This document shows positions 1-6,135 of a stretch of 6,225 nucleotides of DNA, in pieces. A model generated the notes under the pieces. That model had not been told where the DNA came from and ran no database searches. It saw only the letters and a program-made list of their open reading frames with translations. The stretch is from Lutibacter sp. UBA4458. Lineage in GTDB: Bacteria; Bacteroidota; Bacteroidia; Flavobacteriales; Flavobacteriaceae. The DNA lies in the NCBI GenBank assembly GCA_002390165.1, contig DGOU01000115.1:1-6225 (forward strand), written 5' to 3'. Every line of letters begins with the position of its first letter. The stretch's first letter is position 1. The position numbers and the translations under genes were made by a program.

Positions 1-762
1 GCAGATGATTATTTAACCAAACCAGTAAATGAAGAATTACTAATTAGTGCTATTGAAAGTAGATTAGCAAAAGCCCAAATTTTAAATGAGAATCAAAAGC
101 ATATTGTTAGTACTGGAAAAGACAATTATAATAATATAAATTCTATTAATGAACTTAAAAATTATTTTTGCGATTATGGCACCACAAAAGTATTTGAAAA
201 AGGAGAACTAATTTATAGAGAAGGACAGTTTTGTAACAACGTTTATTTAATTTATAAAGGCAACGTTAAAAGTTTTAGAACCGATGAATTTGGAAAAGAA
301 CTTATTTTAAACATTTTTAAGGATGATGATTTTTTCGGCTTTTCTATAGCTTCAGAAAACATGCCAAATTATGAAGCAACAATGGCAATGGCAAAAACAG
401 AAGTCGTTTATATTTCTAAAGCTATTGTAGTTGATATTTTAGAAGCTAATCATAATTTATATCTTCAAATATTAAAATTTATAAATGAAAATTTAGCAGA
501 AGTTAAAGAGCAACTTATGGAAATGGCATATGGTTCTATTAGAAGAAAAACCGCAAAAACTATTATAAAATTTGCTAATAAAATGGCTTTTAAACCAAGT
601 GATAATATTAATATTTCTAGGCGCGATTTAGCAAGTGTTGCAGGTGTTGCTACCGAAAGCTTAATTAGAACTTTAACAAATTTTAAAAAAGAAGGAATTT
701 TAGAAATTGAAGGAAGGAATATTAGAATTCTTAACCTTAAAAAATTAGAGTCTATCTATTAA
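1..762 (+). CDS. Response regulator REC domain fused to Crp/Fnr-type transcription factor (5' truncated)
   Basis: The reading frame is open from the first base, so the 253 visible residues are the C-terminal part of a longer protein. Residues 1-8 (ADDYLTKP) are the end of a two-component receiver domain, including the conserved Lys-Pro of beta5, and residues 9-32 fit its last helix. A linker (about 33-60) leads to a cyclic-nucleotide-binding-like beta-barrel (about 61-145, with KGELIYREGQ and YKGNVK), a long dimerisation helix (about 155-195), and a Crp-type winged helix with its helix-turn-helix at about 205-232 (ISRRDLASVAGVATESLIRT). The family role is a dimeric DNA-binding regulator, here apparently controlled by phosphorylation of a receiver; the phospho-accepting Asp lies outside the window. 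The Crp cAMP-contacting Arg-Ser is not seen at the expected place (NYEATMAMA), and there is no FNR-type cysteine cluster. A Met at 361 could be mistaken for a start but lies inside the barrel. The effector is unknown. Confidence 0.9.
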   Translation, partial: ADDYLTKPVNEELLISAIESRLAKAQILNENQKHIVSTGKDNYNNINSINELKNYFCDYGTTKVFEKGELIYREGQFCNNVYLIYKGNVKSFRTDEFGKELILNIFKDDDFFGFSIASENMPNYEATMAMAKTEVVYISKAIVVDILEANHNLYLQILKFINENLAEVKEQLMEMAYGSIRRKTAKTIIKFANKMAFKPSDNINISRRDLASVAGVATESLIRTLTNFKKEGILEIEGRNIRILNLKKLESIY

Positions 763-796
763 AACTTACAAGAACGCTTTATTAAGTAGCCTATAC

Positions 797-808
797 TGAT
801 TTCTGTCA
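797..808. promoter_or_regulatory. Possible Crp/Fnr-type operator, TGA-N6-TCA
   Basis: An inverted repeat TGA-TTTCTG-TCA has the half-site core and spacing of the Crp/Fnr class. Against the FNR box TTGAT-N4-ATCAA the left half is CTGAT (4 of 5) and the right half GTCAT (3 of 5). Its centre (802.5) is about 41-42 bases upstream of the start expected from the -7 element at 832-839, the usual place for class II activators. The gene just upstream encodes a regulator of this family. A 3+3 dyad is short and can occur by chance, so this is tentative. Confidence 0.3.
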
Positions 809-831
809 TAAAAAGTTAATAGGTCTTTCAA

Positions 832-839
832 TATGTTTG
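832..839 (+). promoter_or_regulatory. Predicted Bacteroidota -7 promoter element for the universal stress gene
   Basis: TATGTTTG matches the Bacteroidota sigma-ABfr -7 consensus TAnnTTTG and is followed by C, as is often seen. No clear -33 TTTG lies at the usual spacing, which would suit a promoter that needs an activator. The predicted start, around 844, would leave a leader of only about 12 bases. Read-through from the regulator gene is the alternative. Confidence 0.4.
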
Positions 840-855
840 CATGTAACTTATTTGC

Positions 856-1668
856 ATGAAAAATATATTAATATTAACGGATTTTTCTGACAACTCTTGG
901 AATTCAGTTGTTTATGCACTTAATCTTTTTAAAAATAAGACCATTCATTTTTATATTTTAAAAACGTTAGGTAAAACAAAAGAGTATCTAAATAATTCAA
1001 ATAATGAAAACCCTAATAAGGCGTTAGATTTTTTATTACATAAAATACAAAATTCTTCAATTAACAAAAAGCACACTTTTACAATAGTTAAAAATGCCAT
1101 TAATATTGTTACAGCTACTAAAGAACAGTTAAAAGAAAACAATATCGATTTAATAATTATTGGTACTAATGATTTAACTTCAAAAGAGGCGAAAAATATT
1201 CATCCTATTTCAGAAGAATTAATTACCAAAGTACCTTGCGATATATTGGTAGTGCCAAATACAGCAAGTTATGCTGGTTATAAACAAGTAGTATTTGCTA
1301 CAGAATTCACTAATTTTTTAGAAGCAAAACTGGCCTATAATCTATTAAATAATGCCCCTTTTAAAAATTCAAAATTCGGATTTTTATATCTTTCTAAAAA
1401 AGAAAAACCTTTAAATAAAGATCAGCAATGGAATAAAGAAACTTTGAATGATTATTTTAAAAATGTTACACATAGTTTCATCGAAAAATTTAATAAAAAA
1501 TTAGCAATTTCTTTAGATGAATATGTAACTGATACAAATGCAGATTTGATAATAACGGCAGCTAAAAATTTAAATTTAATGGAGCAATTAATTTTTAGAC
1601 CACACAGCTCTAATTTAAATTACATTAATAAAACACCTTTTTTAGTTTTAAACCAAAATACTATTTAG
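856..1668 (+). CDS. Universal stress protein with two tandem UspA-type domains
   Basis: This 270-residue protein has the length and layout of a tandem universal stress protein. Domain 1 spans about residues 1-135: it opens with MKNILILTDFS (Asp9 at the usual nucleotide-site position) and closes with DLIIIGTND...VPCDILVVP. Domain 2 spans about 141-266: it opens with YKQVVFATEF and closes with ADLIITAA...KTPFLVL. Family members are cytoplasmic and respond to starvation, redox or respiratory stress. The ATP-binding signature G-2X-G-9X-G(S/T) is broken in domain 1 (Gly103 is kept, but Asp106 and His116 stand at the other glycine positions) and absent in domain 2, so it is probably not a typical ATP-binding member. 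The start is supported by the canonical beta1 strand directly after the Met; there is no Shine-Dalgarno, as is usual in this phylum. It follows the REC-Crp/Fnr gene by 93 bases on the same strand, which suggests a shared stress or oxygen-related role (inference). Confidence 0.9.
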   Translation: MKNILILTDFSDNSWNSVVYALNLFKNKTIHFYILKTLGKTKEYLNNSNNENPNKALDFLLHKIQNSSINKKHTFTIVKNAINIVTATKEQLKENNIDLIIIGTNDLTSKEAKNIHPISEELITKVPCDILVVPNTASYAGYKQVVFATEFTNFLEAKLAYNLLNNAPFKNSKFGFLYLSKKEKPLNKDQQWNKETLNDYFKNVTHSFIEKFNKKLAISLDEYVTDTNADLIITAAKNLNLMEQLIFRPHSSNLNYINKTPFLVLNQNTI

Positions 1669-1707
1669 AGGATGGTAGATAACTTTATACTATGAATTTA
1701 GGGGTGA

Positions 1708-1773
1708 GTCAGGTCGAGCGCAGTCGAGACCTTATTTGATAATTATATCTTTCTCGACTGCGTTCGGATTGAC
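1708..1773. repeat. GC-rich intergenic palindrome (flavobacterial TCTCGACTGCG-type repeat)
   Basis: Two 22-base arms (1708-1729 and 1752-1773) are inverted copies around a 22-base AT-rich loop. Pairing is GTCA/TGAC at the ends, a three-base mismatch, then 15 positions (core CGCAGTCGAGA) with one G.T wobble, giving 18 Watson-Crick pairs and one wobble. The arms are GC-rich inside very AT-rich DNA. Left-arm GGTC...GACC ends and a TCGA-N6-TCGA pattern allow a smaller hairpin as well. There is no T tract after the stem on either strand, so it is not a classic intrinsic terminator, though it lies 40 bases after the upstream stop and could stall or protect transcripts. Similar palindromes are, from general knowledge, frequent between genes in flavobacteria; the copy number here cannot be seen. 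Confidence 0.7.
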
Positions 1774-1940
1774 AAAAAATTAAACTTTATTTAGCTTAAA
1801 TCCAATATTCTAATTGTGATTTTTTTAAGTGCTTATGTACTAACCTCTACACTATTTAATACAATTTCAATAGAATATCCTATTTTATTTTTAAATTTGA
1901 AGAAACACGTTCATTTTTCAATTTTAAAACCTTTTTATTT
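1774..1940 (+). promoter_or_regulatory. Upstream region of the propeller gene with a predicted -7 element at 1892-1899
   Basis: This AT-rich stretch holds no credible open reading frame. TAAATTTG at 1892-1899 matches the Bacteroidota -7 consensus TAnnTTTG exactly and would give a 5' leader of roughly 35-40 bases. The nearest -33-like element is a weak TTTC at 1865-1868, with a 23-base spacer. No Shine-Dalgarno precedes the ATG at 1941; the last 30 bases are A/T-rich, as is normal for this phylum. Confidence 0.4.
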
Positions 1941-4721
1941 ATGAAAAAGTTAACTATTTTCATTATAGCTTTCCTTACAGCCTTACAATTTAACGCTCAA
2001 AATTCTATAATTAACCAAGTGCCATTTACAAATATTGGTCCAACTATTATGAGCGGTAGAATTGTTGCGGTAGATGTAAACCCTTCTAAAACTACAGAAT
2101 TTTATGCAGCCTATGCTTCTGGGGGATTATGGTACACTAATAATAATGGAACCACATTCACTTGTGTTACCAATTATGCACCAACTCAAAATATGGGTGC
2201 AATTGCTGTAGATTGGCAAAAGGGAACTATTTGGATTGGTACAGGTGAAAGTAATTCATCTCGCTCATCATACGCAGGTATTGGAGTTTTAAAAAGTGAA
2301 GATAAAGGTAAAACTTGGACTAATATTGGTTTAAAAGATTCTCATCATATTGGTAAAATAATCATAAATAAAAATAATACGGATGAAGTGATTGTTGGGG
2401 TAATTGGACATTTGTACACGCCAAATAAAGAACGTGGAATTTTTAAAACTTTTGATGGAGGAAAAACTTGGAAAAAGGTATTATTTGTTGATGAAAATAC
2501 TGGTGTAATTGACGTAAGTGTTTCTCCAAATAACCCAAATATTATGTATGCCTCTTCTTGGGAACGAGAACGAAAAGCTTGGAATTTTAAAGGAAGCGGC
2601 GAAAATTCAGCAATTTATAAAAGTGTAGATGCAGGAAGTACTTGGAGTAAAATTAGTACTAAAAAAAGCGGTTTTCCTACGGGAAAAGGAGTTGGAAGAA
2701 TTGGATTAGCAACTTTTAACGATGAGGTTTTATATGCATTATTAGATAATCAAAATTTACGTCCTGCCGAAAAAAAGCAAAAAGAAGAAGGTTTGGTAAA
2801 GGATGATTTTAAAAAAATGACCAAAGAAACGTTTTTAAAATTAGACAATATAAAATTGAATAAGTATTTAAAAAGCAACGATTTTAATAAGAAATATACT
2901 GCAAAAAACATAAAAGAATCTATTAAAAAAAATGAGTTTAAACCTATTGATTTAGCTACTTATTTAGAAGATGCTAACTATGTTTTACTAAATTCAAAAG
3001 TAATAGGAGCCGAGTTGTATAAAACCATAGATGGCGGAAAAACATGGAAAAAAACGCATAAAGATTATTTAGACGACATTTATAGTTCGTATGGCTATTA
3101 TTTTGGAACTATTGCAGTAAATAAAACAAATCAAAAGGAAGTTTATATTGCTGGTGTTCCATTATTAAAATCCGATGATGGTGGTAAAACATTTAAATCT
3201 TTAAATAAAGAAAATGTACATGCCGATCACCATGCAATTTGGGTAGATACTACGCTAAAAGGTCATTTAATTGATGGTAATGATGGCGGAATTAATATTA
3301 GTTATGATGATGGTGAAAACTGGATTAAAAATAATGCTCCTTCCGTAGGGCAATTTTATTCTGTAAATGTAGATAATCAAAAACCATATAATGTGTTTGG
3401 CGGTTTGCAAGATAATGGTGTTTGGTTTGGACCAAGTAATTATAAAGCTTCAAAAAGTTGGGAAAGCACTGGCGATTATGCTTATAAAATGATTGGCGGA
3501 GGAGATGGTATGCAAGTTCAAGTGGATAATAGAGATAACGTAACGGTTTATGCAGGTGCTCAGTTCGGATATTATTATCGTAAAAATTTAAAAACCGATA
3601 AAGAAATAGATATTCATCCAAAGCATGAATTAGGAAATACACCATATCGTTATAATTGGCAAGCTCCTATTTTATTGTCAATTCACAATCAAGATATTTT
3701 ATATATGGGAAGTAATAAATTGTTGCGTTCTATGGATAAAGGTGAAAATTTTGAAGTGATATCTTCAGATTTAACCACTGGCGGCAAAAAAGGAAATGTG
3801 CCTTTTGGAACTTTAACCACAATTTCTGAAAGTCCGTTTCAATTTGGATTAATTTTTACTGGTAGTGATGATGGTTACGTTAATTTAACTAAAGATGGCG
3901 GTGTAAATTGGACAAGAATTTCGGATAATTTACCTCAAAATTTGTGGGTTTCCAGAGTAATTGCTTCACAACATAAAAAAAATAGAGTTTATGTAACGCT
4001 AAATGGCTATAGAAATGATGATTTTAAACCGTATGTTTTTGTAAGTGATGATTTTGGGAATACTTGGAAAAGTATAAAAAGTAATTTGCCAAATTCTTCG
4101 GTCAATGTTATAAAAGAAGATCCAACCGATGAAAATATTTTGTACTTAGGAACGGATAATGGTGTATTTATAACTTTTAATAAAGGAGAAAAGTGGCAAG
4201 AATTCACAAAAGGTTTACCAATTATACCAGTTCATGATTTAGTAATTCAAAAAGAGGCAAAAGATTTAGTTATTGGAACTCATGGGCGTTCTATTTACAA
4301 AGCCAATATTGCTCCATTACAAAAGTTTAAAGATGTTAAAAATAAGAATATTGTTGTTTTTGAAATTCCAAAAATTAGATATTCATCGCGTTGGGGAAGT
4401 GCTTGGAATAAATGGTTAAAACCAATAACTCCAAAAATAGAAGTACCTATTTATGTTGCGAATTCTGGAAAATATAACGTGGTAATTTTATCGGAAGATA
4501 ATCATGAACTTCAAAAATTGGATTTTAAAGCAATTAAAGGATTTAATTATATAAATTATGACGTCACTTTTTCTGAAAATAAGGGTAAAAAATATTTTAT
4601 AAAAAAAGATATACCTGTAAAACAAGCTAAAAACAAAAAGTATTATTTACCAAAAGGAACTTATATTATTAAAGTAATTATGGGTGATGAAAGTGCAATT
4701 CAAAAGTTTGAAATTAAATAA
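1941..4721 (+). CDS. Exported Asp-box (BNR) beta-propeller protein, VPS10/sortilin-like 'glycosyl hydrolase' family
   Basis: The 926-residue protein starts with a signal peptide (KK, hydrophobic ITIFIIAFLTAL-like core, ...FNAQ; probable cleavage near residue 19), so it is periplasmic, surface or secreted. It carries about eleven Asp-box hairpins of the S-x-D-x-G-x-T-W type: near residues 65 (degenerate), 118, 169, 227, 361, 410, 453, 596, 649, 701 and 744 (degenerate). These indicate two beta-propellers, or one large one. A Lys-rich, probably helical insert (about 272-348) interrupts the first series. Other conserved-looking blocks are NVHADHHAIW (425-434), GNDGGINISYDDG (446-458), GGLQDNGVW (487-495), NWQAP (572-576) and VIGTHGRSIY (777-786). 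The C-terminal region (about 805-926) is a beta-rich domain ending GTYIIKVIMG...FEIK; it resembles the usual end of this family more than a full type IX sorting domain. Databases often call such proteins glycosyl hydrolases, but no catalytic residues can be assigned; binding or peptidase-related roles are equally open. Confidence 0.88.
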   Translation: MKKLTIFIIAFLTALQFNAQNSIINQVPFTNIGPTIMSGRIVAVDVNPSKTTEFYAAYASGGLWYTNNNGTTFTCVTNYAPTQNMGAIAVDWQKGTIWIGTGESNSSRSSYAGIGVLKSEDKGKTWTNIGLKDSHHIGKIIINKNNTDEVIVGVIGHLYTPNKERGIFKTFDGGKTWKKVLFVDENTGVIDVSVSPNNPNIMYASSWERERKAWNFKGSGENSAIYKSVDAGSTWSKISTKKSGFPTGKGVGRIGLATFNDEVLYALLDNQNLRPAEKKQKEEGLVKDDFKKMTKETFLKLDNIKLNKYLKSNDFNKKYTAKNIKESIKKNEFKPIDLATYLEDANYVLLNSKVIGAELYKTIDGGKTWKKTHKDYLDDIYSSYGYYFGTIAVNKTNQKEVYIAGVPLLKSDDGGKTFKSLNKENVHADHHAIWVDTTLKGHLIDGNDGGINISYDDGENWIKNNAPSVGQFYSVNVDNQKPYNVFGGLQDNGVWFGPSNYKASKSWESTGDYAYKMIGGGDGMQVQVDNRDNVTVYAGAQFGYYYRKNLKTDKEIDIHPKHELGNTPYRYNWQAPILLSIHNQDILYMGSNKLLRSMDKGENFEVISSDLTTGGKKGNVPFGTLTTISESPFQFGLIFTGSDDGYVNLTKDGGVNWTRISDNLPQNLWVSRVIASQHKKNRVYVTLNGYRNDDFKPYVFVSDDFGNTWKSIKSNLPNSSVNVIKEDPTDENILYLGTDNGVFITFNKGEKWQEFTKGLPIIPVHDLVIQKEAKDLVIGTHGRSIYKANIAPLQKFKDVKNKNIVVFEIPKIRYSSRWGSAWNKWLKPITPKIEVPIYVANSGKYNVVILSEDNHELQKLDFKAIKGFNYINYDVTFSENKGKKYFIKKDIPVKQAKNKKYYLPKGTYIIKVIMGDESAIQKFEIK

Positions 4722-4876
4722 AAAGGAATTAAGATATAATTTTCTAGAAATTGAGTCTTTATTATAAGGTTATTAATTAGGATTTATTTAACGTGATTAT
4801 CAGAGTGTTTGAATTAATAAAATGTTAATTTGCTTGATATTTGTTAATATAAAAAGATTTAATTTGAAAAAATGCT
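4722..4876 (+). promoter_or_regulatory. Intergenic leader of the barrel protein gene; weak promoter candidates only
   Basis: There is no gene in these 155 bases, and no strong hairpin ends the upstream transcript; a perfect 10-base palindrome TTTCTAGAAA lies at 4741-4750. Near matches to the TAnnTTTG -7 element are TTAATTTG (4825-4832 and 4859-4866) and GATATTTG (4836-4843), each one base off. TTTG at 4808-4811 could be a -33 element, but its spacing is poor (24 bases to 4836). Co-transcription with the upstream gene and a separate promoter are both possible. Confidence 0.25.
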
Positions 4877-6100
4877 ATGAAAAAAATTATACTACTCTTT
4901 ACCCTATTTTCTTGTTTTCAATTATTTTCTCAAAATGAAAAAACTACTTTAAAAATATACTTAGATTGTGAAAGTTGCGATATAACTTACATTAAACAAA
5001 ATTTATCGTACGTAGATTATGTGAGAGATCAAAAATATGCCGATGTGCATTTGTTATTTAGAACTCAAAGAAATGGAAGTGGAGGTACTTTTTATGAAAT
5101 TGAATTTATTGGTCAAAATAACTATAAAAATGATAATTACAAGTTGAGCTTTTCTACAAAAACAGATACTACAGAAAATGAAGTTAGAGAAATGATAATG
5201 AAATATATAAAGTTAGGCTTGGTGAGGTATTGGGTTAAAAATGGTGATGATGATAAAATAAGTGTTCAAGTAAAAAAAGAAAGGACAAAAGAAGTAAAAG
5301 AAAATGATCCTTGGAATAAATGGGTTTTTGAATTAGGGATTAGAGGTTATTTTTACGGTCAAGAAACAAGTAAAGATCGAAACTTAAATTTTAGTATTAC
5401 TGCAAAACAGGTTACAGAAAAGAACAAATTTTATTTAAGGGCAAGTTTAAATGATAGTAAATCCGTTTTTACTTATGATGGAACAGATATTATTTCAAAT
5501 CAAAAATCTACTAATGTTTATTTGTATGATGTAGTTAGCATAAACAAACACTGGTCTATTGGAGGTTTTTCAAATATGGGTAAATCTACCTACAGTAATA
5601 AATCTTTTTATGCTTCTTTAAAACCTGCTATTGAATACAATTTCTTTTCCTATGAAGAATCATCTAAAAAACAATTAACTTTGTCCTATAAGGTAGGTGG
5701 CGTTTATAATAAGTATTTTGAAACAACTATTTTTAATAAAGAGAATGAATTTTTATGGGAACACGAATTAAATTTAGGTGGAAGTGTTGTTCAAAAATGG
5801 GGAAATTTCACGAGTCAAGTTTCTTATGAAAGTTTTTTGCATGATACATCTTTACATGCTTTTTCATTTTATGTAGGAGCTAATTTTAGAATTTTTAAAG
5901 GGTTTTCATTTAATGTTAATGGAAATTATAGTATTACAAATAATCAGATAAACTTGGCTGCCGGAGATTTATCTTTAGAAGAATTGTTGTTAAGGCAACA
6001 ACAAGTGAAATCTGGATATAATTATTTTTTTAATATTGGGTTGAGTTATTCATTTGGTTCTATGTTTAATACTATTGTAAATCCAAGATTTAATTTTTAA
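4877..6100 (+). CDS. Exported two-module protein: N-terminal CxxC domain plus probable outer-membrane beta-barrel, function unknown
   Basis: This 407-residue protein begins with a signal peptide (MKKIILLFTLFSCFQLFS, probable cleavage near residue 18). Cys13 in LFSC is a poor lipobox, so a lipoprotein is less likely. The N-terminal module (about 20-122) contains LKIYLDCESCDITYI (Cys31 and Cys34), then VDYVRDQKYADVHLLFRTQRNGSGG (46-70), FYEIEFIGQ (72-80) and MKYIKLGLVRYWV (108-120). I recall this arrangement from unnamed proteins of Bacteroidota and some other phyla, but cannot attach a family name. A charged linker (about 122-146) leads to a C-terminal half (147-407) of alternating hydrophobic/aromatic segments such as WVFELGIRGYFYG, FYLRASL, HWSIGGFSNMG, FSFYVGANFRIF and YFFNIGLSYSFG. 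It ends NPRFNF, and a C-terminal Phe is the usual signal for BAM-assembled barrels. The start is fixed by the signal peptide; no Shine-Dalgarno is present. The reaction, ligand or transport role is unknown. Confidence 0.85.
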   Translation: MKKIILLFTLFSCFQLFSQNEKTTLKIYLDCESCDITYIKQNLSYVDYVRDQKYADVHLLFRTQRNGSGGTFYEIEFIGQNNYKNDNYKLSFSTKTDTTENEVREMIMKYIKLGLVRYWVKNGDDDKISVQVKKERTKEVKENDPWNKWVFELGIRGYFYGQETSKDRNLNFSITAKQVTEKNKFYLRASLNDSKSVFTYDGTDIISNQKSTNVYLYDVVSINKHWSIGGFSNMGKSTYSNKSFYASLKPAIEYNFFSYEESSKKQLTLSYKVGGVYNKYFETTIFNKENEFLWEHELNLGGSVVQKWGNFTSQVSYESFLHDTSLHAFSFYVGANFRIFKGFSFNVNGNYSITNNQINLAAGDLSLEELLLRQQQVKSGYNYFFNIGLSYSFGSMFNTIVNPRFNF

Positions 6101-6108
6101 AAATTTAA

Positions 6109-6128
6109 AGCCCAATTAAAATTGGGCT
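6109..6128. terminator. Bidirectional intrinsic terminator between convergent genes
   Basis: AGCCCAAT (6109-6116) and ATTGGGCT (6121-6128) form a perfect 8-base-pair stem with a TAAA loop. On the + strand it is followed by A and then five T (6130-6134); on the - strand it is followed by TTAAATTTT. The stem starts 9 bases after the stop at 6098-6100 and, on the other strand, 8 bases after the stop at 6136-6138, so it can end both transcripts. Confidence 0.88.
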
Positions 6129-6135
6129 ATTTTTA

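Noticed and set aside
361..762. A separate 133-residue gene starting at the ATG at 361
   Set aside because: The frame is open without a stop from base 1, and the upstream residues complete the receiver end and the first half of the Crp-like barrel. The Met is internal.
951..1142. Minus-strand frame of 63 codons
   Set aside because: It lies wholly inside the universal stress gene and has no recognisable domain; it is a shadow frame of AT-rich coding DNA.
1708..1773. Palindrome as an intrinsic terminator of the universal stress gene
   Set aside because: The 22-base loop is long, and the stem is followed by an A-rich rather than T-rich tract on the + strand. I kept it as a repeat.
3325..3645. 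Minus-strand frame of 106 codons
   Set aside because: It is antisense to the conserved middle of the propeller gene. Its Tyr/Leu/His-rich composition is what the opposite strand of that coding sequence gives.
2100..4200. Repeated GAxGGxGGxAAxACxTGG-like stretches as a DNA repeat or CRISPR array
   Set aside because: They encode the Asp-box protein repeats, vary in spacing and sequence, and stay in frame.
4007..4207. Minus-strand frame of 66 codons
   Set aside because: It is antisense to Asp-box repeats of the propeller gene, with no signal or motif of its own.
4546..4721. Type IX secretion C-terminal sorting domain on the propeller protein
   Set aside because: Only the last part (GTYIIKVIMG...) looks similar. 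The rest of the typical sorting-domain motifs is not visible, and the segment fits the family's own C-terminal domain.
4794..4802. TGAT-T-ATCA as an FNR box before the barrel gene
   Set aside because: The half-sites are separated by one base rather than four, so the spacing does not suit a Crp/Fnr dimer.
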